A stretch of 17,119 bases of DNA from Streptomyces sp. NRRL WC-3618 (GCF_001280005.1 NZ_LGDW01000064.1:1-17119); one strand, 5' to 3'; positions 1 to 7,566 are shown, counted from the first letter of the stretch. The notes: generated from the letters alone by a model not told the origin. Program-made: numbers and translations.

Positions 1-809
1 CCCCGACGCCGACCCCCGTGCCCACCCCCACGCCCACCGACACGGTGGACCACCTGGAGGACGCGGGCACCGCCAAGCTCACCGCGACGGCGGGCGACGC
101 GTTCACCAAGAGGATCAGCACGCGCGCGGAGACCGCGGCCGGTAAGGCGGTCGGCAAGGTCAGGATCCGTTTCACGATCATCGGCGACACCGACACCACC
201 TTCACCGGCGGCGAGAACGTCGCCACGGTCGTCACCGGTGAAGGTGGTGTCGCGGTCGCGCCCGCGCTCAAGGCGGGCGAGAAGACAGGTGTCTTCACGA
301 TCCGCGCGGTCGTCGTCGGCCGGACGGTCGCCGGCGTCGACTACTCGGCCTCCGTCACCGCCCGAACCGCCGACGCCCTGGTTCGCACCGCCACCACCCC
401 GCTCACCTGCGTGGCGGGCGGCGAGTTCGCCGACCTGGTCGAGGTCAAGGCCACGAACAACGGCGCCGTCGCGGACAAGGTCGCGGCCACCGCCACCCTG
501 ATCACCTCGGCCGACGACGCGACCGTGAACGACAAGGGCCCCTATTTCAAGGACGCGGACGGCAAGACCGTCCGCACCCTCACGGGTCTCGAAACGGACG
601 CGAACGGCCTGCTCAAGCTGCCCAAGCTGTACGCGGACACCACCACCGGCACCTTCCTGCTCCGCATCACCACCACCGGCGGCGCCACCCTCACGGTCGA
701 ACTGACGGTGACGGCGGCACCCACCCCGACAGAACCCGCGCCCGGGACACCAGCGCCGACTCCGACACAGCCGGCCGACCCGTCGGCCTCCGCCTCCCCG
801 AGCGCGTAA
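1..809 (+). CDS. C-terminal part of a secreted-type protein with two Ig-like repeats (5' end outside window)
   Basis: The frame is open to the left edge (Pro-Thr codons from base 3), so the true start is probably outside the window. The GTG at 18 lies in a Pro/Thr-rich linker and is an unlikely start. Counting from base 18, about residues 15-118 and 126-235 form two beta-rich modules of similar layout: each opens with a hydrophobic strand and an AG-D/E-F turn, and ends with a Gly-rich turn, a Leu/Pro-Lys-Leu stretch and a T-G-x-F strand. This resembles tandem bacterial Ig-like (Big_1-like) domains. The C-terminus is a low-complexity Pro/Thr/Ser/Ala tail without LPxTG or a membrane segment. 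Such modules usually act as spacers or adhesion parts of exported proteins; an enzymatic domain could lie upstream. The coding frame is well supported, the function is not. A hairpin follows the stop codon. Confidence 0.75.
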   Translation, partial: PTPTPVPTPTPTDTVDHLEDAGTAKLTATAGDAFTKRISTRAETAAGKAVGKVRIRFTIIGDTDTTFTGGENVATVVTGEGGVAVAPALKAGEKTGVFTIRAVVVGRTVAGVDYSASVTARTADALVRTATTPLTCVAGGEFADLVEVKATNNGAVADKVAATATLITSADDATVNDKGPYFKDADGKTVRTLTGLETDANGLLKLPKLYADTTTGTFLLRITTTGGATLTVELTVTAAPTPTEPAPGTPAPTPTQPADPSASASPSA

Positions 810-847
810 ATTTCCCGCACCATCACCCGCACATTCATACGTACGCG

Positions 848-887
848 AAGCGGCACCCCGTTCACAGCGCGGGGTGCCGCTTTCGTG
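848..887 (+). terminator. Terminator hairpin after the Ig-like protein gene
   Basis: Perfect inverted repeat, arms 848-860 and 870-882 (13 bp, core GCGGCACCCC/GGGGTGCCGC) with a 9-nt loop, followed by TTTCG-type sequence. It lies 38 bp after the stop codon and fits an intrinsic terminator with the weak U-tract common in actinobacteria. Confidence 0.75.
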
Positions 888-900
888 TGTGCGCGAGCTG

Positions 901-929
901 TTCTCATCTCGGGCGCCCGTTGCTACGGT
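901..929 (+). promoter_or_regulatory. Possible sigma-70-type promoter for the small membrane peptide/DUF3068 pair
   Basis: TTCTCA (901-906), a 17-bp spacer and TACGGT (924-929) give a plausible HrdB-type promoter just after the upstream terminator. The start site would fall near 936, leaving a leader of about 45 nt before the ATG at 981. The -35 matches consensus at 4 of 6 positions. This is inference from sequence only. Confidence 0.4.
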
Positions 930-980
930 GCCCGACCTGACACCCCATCAGCTCACCGCCGGCAGCCGGGGAGGCCCCGT

Positions 981-1115
981 ATGCGTGCCCTGATCGTCGC
1001 CGCGACCGGTCTCGCCCTCGCCTTCGCGCTCGTCCTCACGATCACCGCCCTGGGCACACCGCCGGGCACGACGTCCCCGAAGCCGATGCTGACCACCGTT
1101 CCGGCCCACCCCTGA
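981..1115 (+). CDS. 44-aa single-pass membrane peptide
   Basis: Small ORF beginning MRALIVAATG, with a hydrophobic segment at about residues 3-24 and a polar Thr/Pro-rich tail ending TTVPAHP. GGGGAGG at 968-974 lies 6 nt before the ATG, a good Shine-Dalgarno site that fixes the start. It is most likely a membrane-anchored peptide with a short external tail, or less likely an uncleaved signal peptide. It resembles short Streptomyces membrane peptides annotated as the SPW_0924 family; that name is from memory and unchecked. Only 30 bp separate it from the DUF3068 gene, so the two are probably cotranscribed. Function unknown. Confidence 0.7.
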   Translation: MRALIVAATGLALAFALVLTITALGTPPGTTSPKPMLTTVPAHP

Positions 1116-1145
1116 CCGCCGTACCTCTCCGGGAGGGAGGCCGAG

Positions 1146-2138
1146 ATGCGCCGAAAGTCCGGCCTGATCCTGCTCGCCCTCGCCGTGTTCTTCGCGGCGC
1201 TGTCCCCACTGCTGCGCTGGTACGCCTTCCCGCGCCTCGCCAAGGTCCCGGCGGACCAGTACACGACCATGGTTTTGGAGGCGAAGGACGCGACCCTCCT
1301 CGACTACAACTCGTTCGAGGCCAAAAAGGTCCCCAAGGTCACCATCGTGCAGACCCTCAAGGGCAACGTCGAGGCCTCCGAGAAGATCGAGCGGACGGCC
1401 GGGCGGGACGTGGTCGTCTGGGACGGCCTCTCCTATGTCCAGGGGCCCGACGGGAAGATGGTCTCGAAGATCCCCGAGCGCTACATATTCGACGCGCACT
1501 CCCAGGAACCGGTCCACGCCACCGGCGAGATGGTCGACGGCGACCCGGTGAAACGGCGGGGCATCGAGTTCAAGTGGCCGTTCCTGACCGAGAAGCGGGA
1601 CTACGAGTACTTCGACGCGCAGGCCCGGGTGACCGCGCCCATCCACTACAAGGGCACCCGGGAATTCCGGGGCGTCTCGGTCTACTACTTCGAGCAGACC
1701 ATCCCGTGGACGAAGATCCCCTTCCCCAAGGAACTTCCGATCAAGGGCGTCACGGCCGACACGATCGCCGCGACCGGAATGACCCGCTGGTACACCACGG
1801 TCCGCAGGTTCTGGGTGGAACCAGTCACCGGCGCGCCCGTGAACGGCGAGGAGATCCACCAGGAGGAACTGCGCGGAGGCACCCTCCTGGGGGGTCGCGA
1901 CAAAGTCACGGCCTTCGCCGGGCACGTGAAGATGCGCGAGGACTACATCGAGTCGACGGTCGCCCTGGTCAAGTCCCAGCGGGTACTGGTCCTGCTGATG
2001 ACGTCGTACCTGCCCTGGGGTTTCCTGTCCCTGGGCGTGCTCCTGCTGGCCCTCGCCCTCCACCTGGAGGCGCGCGGACGCCGGCCGGCCGACCCCGCCC
2101 CCACCAGGACCCCGGCCCCCGAGCCGGTCACCGCCTGA
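1146..2138 (+). CDS. DUF3068 / PorA-family membrane-anchored protein
   Basis: 330 aa. An N-terminal hydrophobic segment (about residues 5-24) and a C-terminal one (about 280-306) flank a large Tyr/Phe-rich central region, the architecture of the actinobacterial DUF3068 family. Some databases name that family after corynebacterial PorA-like proteins, although a pore function is not shown for such large members. Motifs include YTTMVLEAKDATLLDYN near residue 39 and FKWPFLTEKRDYEYFD near 142. The central part is expected outside the membrane. GGAGGGAGG at 1132-1140 is 5 nt before the ATG. It follows the 44-aa peptide by 30 bp. Its last 11 bp overlap the convergent hrpB gene, with no terminator hairpin visible between them. 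Family assignment is fairly sure, biochemical role unknown. Confidence 0.85.
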   Translation: MRRKSGLILLALAVFFAALSPLLRWYAFPRLAKVPADQYTTMVLEAKDATLLDYNSFEAKKVPKVTIVQTLKGNVEASEKIERTAGRDVVVWDGLSYVQGPDGKMVSKIPERYIFDAHSQEPVHATGEMVDGDPVKRRGIEFKWPFLTEKRDYEYFDAQARVTAPIHYKGTREFRGVSVYYFEQTIPWTKIPFPKELPIKGVTADTIAATGMTRWYTTVRRFWVEPVTGAPVNGEEIHQEELRGGTLLGGRDKVTAFAGHVKMREDYIESTVALVKSQRVLVLLMTSYLPWGFLSLGVLLLALALHLEARGRRPADPAPTRTPAPEPVTA

Positions 2139-4653
2139 GCCGCGCGTTCGTGTGCCGGGTCGGCTCGGCGGTCGCCGGGTCCTCGGGCCACGGATGCTTC
2201 GGGTACCGGCCACGCAACTCGGCGCGTACGCCCTTGTAGCCGTCCTTCCAGAAGGAGGCGAGGTCGGCGGTGACGGCGGCGGGCCGCCCGGCGGGCGACA
2301 GCAGATGAACGAGAACCGGCACACCGGCCACGACAGGCGACTGACGCAGCCCGAACATCTCCTGCAACTTCACAGCGAGGACCGGGCGTTCGGGATCGGA
2401 GTAGTCGATCCGGATTCTGGACCCGCTCGGCACCGTCAACCGCTCGGGCGCCAGCTCGTCCAGCCGGCCGGCCTCCCCGGAGGCCCACGGCAACAGCCGG
2501 TTGAGCGCCTGCCCCGCCTCGATCCGCCCCAGATCGGCCCGCCGTCGCGCCCGGCTCAGCTCGGGCTCCAACCATTCGTCCGCGCGCGCGTGGAGGGCGC
2601 TTTCGGACATGTCCGGCCAAGGAGCGCCCAGATGCAGACGCAGAAACGCCAGCCGCTGCCGCAGCGCCCCGGCGTCCGCGGACCACCTCAACAGGCCGAG
2701 CCCGTCCTGCCGCAGCCCCTCAAGAAGGGCATGGCGTACGAGGACGGCGTCGGGGTCCCGCAGCGGACGCACCGCCAACTCCACGGCCCCGAGCCGCTCG
2801 ACTCGCCGGGCGACGACATCCCCGCCGGCCCAGTGGACTTCCTCGCCCGTACTGTGCAGGGCGCTTGCCGCCGACCGCGCGGTGTCCTCGTCGACGGTGG
2901 CGGCGAGCCGCACGCGCGCGTGCCCGGCCCCGACCGGCCGGTCCGCCACGGCGACCGCGATCCAGGGGACGCCCCGCAGCGCCGAACCCTCACCGGCCTC
3001 GGCCCGGGTACCGGACACCATCAGATACGAGCCTCCCTGAGCCCTGGCGACCCGCTCGGGGAACGCGAGCGCGGCGACGAGCCCGACGGCATGGTCGTCC
3101 CCGGCGGCCGGGCCGGAAGCGCCGGCGGGTCGGCGGGGTTGGCTCTCCGGCGCCGCCGAACGCAGCCGGCGGGCCTCCGTCCGCCAGCGGGCCGCGTACG
3201 CGTCGTTGCCCTGCCGGGCCGTACGCCAGGCAGCCGCGAGGTCGTCGCCGTACTCCCTCGGCGGCTCCTCGCTCAGCAGCGCGACCACCTCGGCGGCCCG
3301 AGCCGCGCCCACCTCGGGAGCCGCGTCCAGCAGGGCCCGGGCCAGCCGGGGGTGCAGGCCGAGGCGGGACATCCCAACGCCCCGGTCGGTGGCCCGTCCC
3401 GTGGCGTCCACCGCGCCGATCGCCGTCAGCACCGCCCGCGCCGCCGCCATCGCGCCGCCCGGTGGCGGGTCGAGCAAGGCCAGCCCGGAGGCCTCGGGGT
3501 CGCCCCAGCAGGCCGCCTGAAGGGCGAACGCCGTCAGGTCGGCCACCTTGATCTCGGGAGACGGAAAGCGCGCCAGGCGGGCGTCCTCGGCCTCCGCCCA
3601 GCAGCGGTACACCGCCCCCGGCGCCTCACGCCCGGCCCGCCCCGCCCGCTGCCGCCCCGCCGCCTGAGATGCCCGCACCGTCGTCAGCGCGCTCAGCCCG
3701 CGCGCGTGGTCCACCCTCGGCTCCCGCGCCAGCCCCGAGTCGACGACCACGCGCACCCCCGGCACCGTCAGCGACGACTCCGCCACGGACGTCGCCAGCA
3801 CCACGCGCCGTCCCGTTCCGCCCGACAGCACCGCGTCCTGCACCGCCGCCGGTGCCCGCCCGTGCACCTGGAGCACCTCGACCGAGGGCCCGAGGTCCCG
3901 CAACTGGCCGGCCACGCGCGCGATCTCGCCGACGCCGGGCAGGAAACACAGGACGTCCCCCGCCCGCTCGGCCAGCGCCCGCCGCACCACCGACGCCACA
4001 TGTGTCAGCAGCGCCGGGTCGACCCGCATACCGTGTGGCGGCCGTACGGGACGTGCCGGCGGCGCCCACACCACCTCCACCGGGTACGCCACGCTCGCCG
4101 CCTCGACCACCGGCGCGCCGCCCAGCAGTCCCGCCCAGCCCTCGGCGTCCGTCGTCGCCGACGCGGCCACCAGCCGCAGTTCGGGGCGCAGGGCCGCCCG
4201 CACGTCGACCAGGAACGCGGCCGCGGTGTCCGCGTCCAGGTGCCGTTCGTGGCACTCGTCCAGCACGACCACGTCGACGCCCGGCAACTCCTGGTCCCGC
4301 TGCAGCCGTTGCAGCAGCACACCGGTCGTGACGACCTCCACGCGCGTGCGTGGCCCGACGACCCGCTCCCCGCGCACGGTGTACCCGACGCTCGCGCCGG
4401 CCTGCTCACCCAGCAGCCACGCCATCCGCCGGGCCGCCGCCCGCGCGGCGATCCGCCTGGGCTCGGCGACCACGACCCGCCGCACCGGCCCGCCGTCTCC
4501 CAGCAGTCCCGCCAGCGCCAGCGGTACCAGCGTCGTCTTGCCGGTGCCCGGCGGGGCCACGAGGACGGCGGTGCCGTGCGCGTCGAGCGCGTCGGTCAGG
4601 CCGGGCAGGGCGCCGCGTACGGGCAGGACGTCCAGGGCGTCGTAACGGATCAC
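2128..4653 (-). CDS. hrpB: ATP-dependent RNA helicase HrpB (DEAH/RHA family)
   Basis: 841 aa from the GTG at 4653. Visible motifs in order: Walker A APPGTGKT (33-40), motif II DECH (132-135), SAT (165-167), ATSVAESSLTVPGV (287-300) and motif VI QAAGRQRAGRAGR (330-342). A helicase-associated region follows, then the HrpB-specific C-terminal domain ending in the family-typical stretch around LSPAGRPAAVTADL and FWKDGYKGV. The length fits the family. HrpB proteins are predicted RNA-dependent ATPases whose exact substrate is poorly known. I prefer GTG 4653 because the protein then starts VIRYDALDVLPV, as family members do; the in-frame GTG at 4692 lies inside the perfect hairpin 4676-4715. A GACACT hexamer 7 nt before 4653 makes a leaderless start possible. 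The 3' end overlaps the DUF3068 gene. Confidence 0.93.
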   Translation of the reverse strand: MIRYDALDVLPVRGALPGLTDALDAHGTAVLVAPPGTGKTTLVPLALAGLLGDGGPVRRVVVAEPRRIAARAAARRMAWLLGEQAGASVGYTVRGERVVGPRTRVEVVTTGVLLQRLQRDQELPGVDVVVLDECHERHLDADTAAAFLVDVRAALRPELRLVAASATTDAEGWAGLLGGAPVVEAASVAYPVEVVWAPPARPVRPPHGMRVDPALLTHVASVVRRALAERAGDVLCFLPGVGEIARVAGQLRDLGPSVEVLQVHGRAPAAVQDAVLSGGTGRRVVLATSVAESSLTVPGVRVVVDSGLAREPRVDHARGLSALTTVRASQAAGRQRAGRAGREAPGAVYRCWAEAEDARLARFPSPEIKVADLTAFALQAACWGDPEASGLALLDPPPGGAMAAARAVLTAIGAVDATGRATDRGVGMSRLGLHPRLARALLDAAPEVGAARAAEVVALLSEEPPREYGDDLAAAWRTARQGNDAYAARWRTEARRLRSAAPESQPRRPAGASGPAAGDDHAVGLVAALAFPERVARAQGGSYLMVSGTRAEAGEGSALRGVPWIAVAVADRPVGAGHARVRLAATVDEDTARSAASALHSTGEEVHWAGGDVVARRVERLGAVELAVRPLRDPDAVLVRHALLEGLRQDGLGLLRWSADAGALRQRLAFLRLHLGAPWPDMSESALHARADEWLEPELSRARRRADLGRIEAGQALNRLLPWASGEAGRLDELAPERLTVPSGSRIRIDYSDPERPVLAVKLQEMFGLRQSPVVAGVPVLVHLLSPAGRPAAVTADLASFWKDGYKGVRAELRGRYPKHPWPEDPATAEPTRHTNARLRR

Positions 4654-4675
4654 GCTCCCTAGTGTCGTACGTCCA

Positions 4676-4715
4676 CGAAAAGCGCCCTCCACGCGTGCGT
4701 GGAGGGCGCTTTTCG
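4676..4715 (-). terminator. Perfect hairpin between the methyltransferase gene and hrpB
   Basis: Arms 4676-4693 and 4698-4715 are an exact 18-bp inverted repeat (CGAAAAGCGCCCTCCACG and its complement) with a 4-nt loop. It begins 12 bp after the methyltransferase stop codon. The TTTT within the descending arm stands in for a U-tract. It probably ends methyltransferase transcription and insulates hrpB. Confidence 0.85.
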
Positions 4716-4727
4716 AAGCCGGCTGTC

Positions 4728-5621
4728 TCAGTCGCGCTCACACACGAGGATCGCCGTCCCCGGGATGAGGTTGCCGCGCAGCGGGGACCAGCCGCCCCAC
4801 TCGGACGTGTTCCAGGCCGGCCACTCCGGCTCGACCAGGTCGATCAGGCGGAAGCCGCCCGCCACGACGTCCCGGACGCGGTCGCCGACCGTCCTGTGGT
4901 GCTCGACGTACACCGCGTTGCCGTCGTCGTCCTGCTCGACGTACGGCGTGCGGTCGAAGTACGAACCCGACACGGACAGGCCCTCCGGGCCGGGCTCGTC
5001 CGGGAAGGCCCAGCGCACGGGGTGCGTCACCGAGAAGACGAAGCGCCCGCCCGGGCGCAGCACCCGGCGCACCTCACGCAGCACCAGGACCGGATCGGCT
5101 ACGAAGGGCATGGCCCCGTACGCCGAGCACACCAGGTCGAAAGAGCCGTCCGCGAAGGGCAGAGCGCCCGCGTCGGCCTCCACCAGTGGGACGCCGCCGC
5201 CGATCCGCAGGGCGTGCTGGAGCTGACGGTGGGAGAGATCGAGGGCGACGGGACGGGCGCCCTGGGCGGCCAGCCAGCGTGAGCACTGGGCCGCACCGGC
5301 GCCTATCTCCAGGATGTCCTTGCCCTTGAGGTCCTCGGCGGGGCCGAGGAGTTCGGCCTCCACCTCGTCGAGGCCCTCGGGGCACCAGACGAAACGGTCG
5401 TCGCCGAGGAAGGTGCCGTGCTCGTTCTGGTAGTCGTCCGCGTTCCGGTCCCACCAGCCCCGGTTGGCCCGGGAGCTTTCCGCGACTCCCGCGGTACGCC
5501 GGGTGGCTTCCGGCTCGGACGATTCGGGCTCTTGGATGATCGGCTCCCTCGTATTAGTCTGCGGGCACTTCGGTCGGACCTGTCCGGGCGGACGCCACGA
5601 ACGGGGCGTCAACACGCCCAC
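4728..5621 (-). CDS. Class I SAM-dependent methyltransferase
   Basis: 297 aa. Rossmann methyltransferase signatures: motif I ILEIGAGAAQ (103-112), the acidic ribose-binding strand PVALDLSHRQ (124-133), EADAGALPFADGSFDLV (148-164) and the post-motif VLRPGGRFVFSVTHP (187-201), as in methyltransferase domain 11 proteins. A conserved SSRANRGWWDRNADDYQ block near 49-65 precedes the domain. The substrate cannot be deduced. The GTG at 5621 has AGGAGG four bases upstream, and I see no other good start before the conserved region; the first 45 or so residues are low-complexity and their translation is the least certain part. The gene is divergent from rpsA and ends at a strong hairpin, so it is probably monocistronic. 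Confidence 0.88.
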   Translation of the reverse strand: MGVLTPRSWRPPGQVRPKCPQTNTREPIIQEPESSEPEATRRTAGVAESSRANRGWWDRNADDYQNEHGTFLGDDRFVWCPEGLDEVEAELLGPAEDLKGKDILEIGAGAAQCSRWLAAQGARPVALDLSHRQLQHALRIGGGVPLVEADAGALPFADGSFDLVCSAYGAMPFVADPVLVLREVRRVLRPGGRFVFSVTHPVRWAFPDEPGPEGLSVSGSYFDRTPYVEQDDDGNAVYVEHHRTVGDRVRDVVAGGFRLIDLVEPEWPAWNTSEWGGWSPLRGNLIPGTAILVCERD

Positions 5622-5688
5622 GTGACCTCCTGGGACATGTCTTGTGCCGGGTATGCGGCGATCCGCCCCGGGTGGGCGCCTTCGCGCA
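5622..5688. other. Divergent intergenic region upstream of the methyltransferase gene and the rpsA promoter
   Basis: The interval holds the methyltransferase Shine-Dalgarno AGGAGG on the minus strand (revcomp of 5626-5631). I see no convincing minus-strand -10/-35 pair. On the plus strand it leads into the rpsA promoter. The open plus-strand frame running from 5418 through this stretch into rpsA is a high-GC artefact. Confidence 0.5.
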
Positions 5689-5717
5689 TTGACCCTGCCC
5701 GGCTGCCCCCGTATGCT
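5689..5717 (+). promoter_or_regulatory. rpsA promoter (near-consensus HrdB-type)
   Basis: TTGACC (5689-5694), a 17-bp spacer and TATGCT (5712-5717) match the vegetative sigma consensus at 5 of 6 and 4 of 6 positions, the best promoter in the window and as expected for a highly expressed ribosomal gene. Transcription would start near 5723-5725, giving a leader of about 200 nt before the rpsA ATG. Confidence 0.8.
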
Positions 5718-5798
5718 ACAAGTTGCGCTGCGGGCCTGCGCACCTCAGACCTAGCAGGCTGCGCTCGCATCTGTATGTATGTCCCCTCGGTTGTCGAG

Positions 5799-5832
5799 GC
5801 GCCACCGGATCCTTCGGGTTCTGGGGTGGCGC
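5799..5832 (+). promoter_or_regulatory. UUCG-capped hairpin in the rpsA 5' leader
   Basis: Outer arms GCGCCACC (5799-5806) and GGTGGCGC (5825-5832) pair perfectly. The inside pairs further: GGA-CC with GG-TCT, including one G-U pair, one T-T mismatch and a small bulge. The tip is a TTCG tetraloop at 5813-5816. A smaller hairpin, GCCTGC/GCAGGC (5734-5739/5754-5759), lies upstream. The hairpin ends 92 nt before the rpsA ATG. It could be a cis-regulatory leader element, for example for autoregulation by S1, an attenuator or an mRNA-stability structure; which one is inference. Confidence 0.6.
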
Positions 5833-5924
5833 TTCCTTGGCTGTCCGGCCTTCTGCAGAGCGAAACGGGCTCCCGGCGTAAGCAGTACCTACGACTCTCT
5901 GTCCGTACCGGAGCCCTTTCCCAC

Positions 5925-7430
5925 ATGACGAGCAGCACCGAGATCACCGCCACCACTCCGCAGGTTGCGGTCAACGACATCGGTGACGAGGAAGCATTCC
6001 TCGCCGCTATCGACGAGACGATCAAGTACTTCAACGATGGCGACATCGTCGACGGCGTCATCGTCAAGGTTGACCGGGACGAGGTTCTCCTCGACATCGG
6101 TTACAAGACCGAAGGTGTCATCCCGAGCCGCGAGCTCTCGATCAAGCACGACGTCGACCCCAATGAGGTCGTCAAGGTCGGCGACGAGATCGAAGCCCTT
6201 GTTCTCCAGAAGGAGGACAAAGAAGGCCGCCTGATCCTCTCGAAGAAGCGCGCCCAGTACGAGCGCGCCTGGGGCACCATCGAGAAGATCAAGGAAGAGG
6301 ACGGCATCGTCACCGGTACCGTCATCGAGGTCGTCAAGGGTGGTCTCATCCTCGACATCGGCCTCCGTGGCTTCCTGCCGGCCTCCCTCGTCGAGATGCG
6401 TCGAGTCCGCGACCTCCAGCCCTACGTGGGCAAGGAGCTCGAGGCGAAGATCATCGAGCTGGACAAGAACCGCAACAACGTGGTCCTGTCCCGCCGCGCC
6501 TGGCTCGAGCAGACCCAGTCCGAGGTGCGCCAGACGTTCCTCACGACCCTGCAGAAGGGTCAGGTCCGCTCCGGCGTCGTCTCCTCGATCGTCAACTTCG
6601 GTGCCTTCGTGGACCTGGGTGGCGTCGACGGTCTCGTGCACGTCTCCGAGCTCTCCTGGAAGCACATCGACCACCCCTCCGAGGTTGTCGAGGTCGGCCA
6701 GGAAGTCACCGTCGAGGTCCTCGACGTCGACATGGACCGCGAGCGTGTCTCCCTGTCGCTGAAGGCGACGCAGGAAGACCCGTGGCAGCAGTTCGCCCGG
6801 ACCCACCAGATCGGTCAGGTCGTCCCGGGTAAGGTCACGAAGCTCGTTCCGTTCGGTGCGTTCGTCCGTGTGGACGAGGGCATCGAGGGTCTGGTCCACA
6901 TCTCCGAGCTGGCCGAGCGCCACGTGGAGATCCCGGAGCAGGTCGTCCAGGTCAACGACGAGATCTTCGTCAAGGTCATCGACATCGACCTCGAGCGCCG
7001 TCGCATCAGCCTCTCGCTGAAGCAGGCCAACGAGTCCTTCGGTTCGGACCCGGCCTCGGTCGAGTTCGACCCGACGCTGTACGGCATGGCCGCGTCGTAC
7101 GACGACCAGGGCAACTACATCTACCCCGAGGGCTTCGACCCCGAGACCAACGACTGGCTCGAGGGCTTCGAATCCCAGCGCGAGGTGTGGGAGAACCAGT
7201 ACGCCGAGGCGCAGCAGCGCTTCGAGCAGCACCAGGCTCAGGTCATCAAGTCCCGCGAGGCGGATGCCCAGGCCGAGGCCGAGGGCACCGGCGCGGCGGG
7301 TGCGGCTCCGGCCGCCTCCGGTGGCGGCGGCGGTTCGTACTCCTCGGAGTCGGACGACACGTCCGGCGCCCTGGCGTCGGACGAGGCCCTTGCGGCGCTC
7401 CGCGAGAAGCTGGCCGGAGGCCAGAGCTGA
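5925..7430 (+). CDS. rpsA: 30S ribosomal protein S1
   Basis: 501 aa with four S1 RNA-binding domains at about residues 38-107, 124-190, 211-280 and 296-366. The repeated signatures are visible, e.g. VSSIVNFGAFVDLGGVDGLV and VTKLVPFGAFVRVDEGIEGL. The four-domain form is usual in actinobacteria. The C-terminus has the actinobacterial block FDPTLYGMAASYDDQGNYIY (381-400), a charged helix, then a Gly/Ser/Ala-rich tail. S1 binds mRNA at the small subunit and helps start translation on structured or SD-poor messages. The ATG at 5925 gives the normal N-terminus; GGAG at 5910-5913 is a modest, rather distant SD (11 nt). Preceded by a strong promoter and long leader, followed by a terminator, so transcribed alone. 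Confidence 0.98.
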   Translation: MTSSTEITATTPQVAVNDIGDEEAFLAAIDETIKYFNDGDIVDGVIVKVDRDEVLLDIGYKTEGVIPSRELSIKHDVDPNEVVKVGDEIEALVLQKEDKEGRLILSKKRAQYERAWGTIEKIKEEDGIVTGTVIEVVKGGLILDIGLRGFLPASLVEMRRVRDLQPYVGKELEAKIIELDKNRNNVVLSRRAWLEQTQSEVRQTFLTTLQKGQVRSGVVSSIVNFGAFVDLGGVDGLVHVSELSWKHIDHPSEVVEVGQEVTVEVLDVDMDRERVSLSLKATQEDPWQQFARTHQIGQVVPGKVTKLVPFGAFVRVDEGIEGLVHISELAERHVEIPEQVVQVNDEIFVKVIDIDLERRRISLSLKQANESFGSDPASVEFDPTLYGMAASYDDQGNYIYPEGFDPETNDWLEGFESQREVWENQYAEAQQRFEQHQAQVIKSREADAQAEAEGTGAAGAAPAASGGGGGSYSSESDDTSGALASDEALAALREKLAGGQS

Positions 7431-7460
7431 TCGCTGCCGCTGAGGTTTAGCAGCTGGTCG

Positions 7461-7498
7461 AGGGGCCCGCACCTTTGAGGTGCGGGCCCCTTGGTTTT
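7461..7498 (+). terminator. rpsA terminator
   Basis: Perfect 14-bp inverted repeat, arms 7461-7474 and 7478-7491 (core GGGGCCCGCACCT) with a 3-nt loop, followed by TTGGTTTT. It lies 30 bp after the rpsA stop codon and is a classic intrinsic terminator. Confidence 0.92.
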
Positions 7499-7532
7499 GC
7501 GTATGTGCGGTTGGCTTTCGGCTGCCGGCCGG

Positions 7533-7566
7533 AGGGGGCTTGTCGCGCAGTTCCTCGCGCCCCTAA
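7533..7566 (+). repeat. Copy of a dispersed Streptomyces intergenic repeat
   Basis: The core CGCGCAGTTCCTCGCGCCCC at 7544-7563 is very close to a short GC-rich element (GCGCAGTTCCCCGCGCCCC) that I recall as scattered in many copies between Streptomyces genes. It can fold weakly: AGGGG (7533-7537) with CCCCT (7560-7564), and CGCG (7544-7547) with CGCG (7556-7559). It sits between the rpsA terminator and the PAC2 gene. The repeat identity rests on memory; a genome search would confirm it. Confidence 0.55.

Noticed and set aside
2588..2603. 16-mer GCGTGGAGGGCGCTTT shared between hrpB coding sequence and the hairpin at 4697-4712
   Set aside because: At this base composition a single 16-bp match within 17 kb is not very unlikely, and the hrpB copy encodes a normal part of the protein and has no second arm nearby.
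2152..4662. 836-aa plus-strand open frame opposite hrpB
   Set aside because: Arg/Pro/His-rich composition without motifs; it mirrors the hrpB reading frame, a common artefact in GC-rich DNA.
5418..5924. 169-codon N-terminal extension of rpsA
   Set aside because: It overlaps the methyltransferase gene and the rpsA promoter, and S1 normally starts at the ATG at 5925.
5889..7472. 527-aa minus-strand frame opposite rpsA
   Set aside because: Asp/Leu/Val-biased antisense shadow of a highly conserved gene with no SD or family motif.
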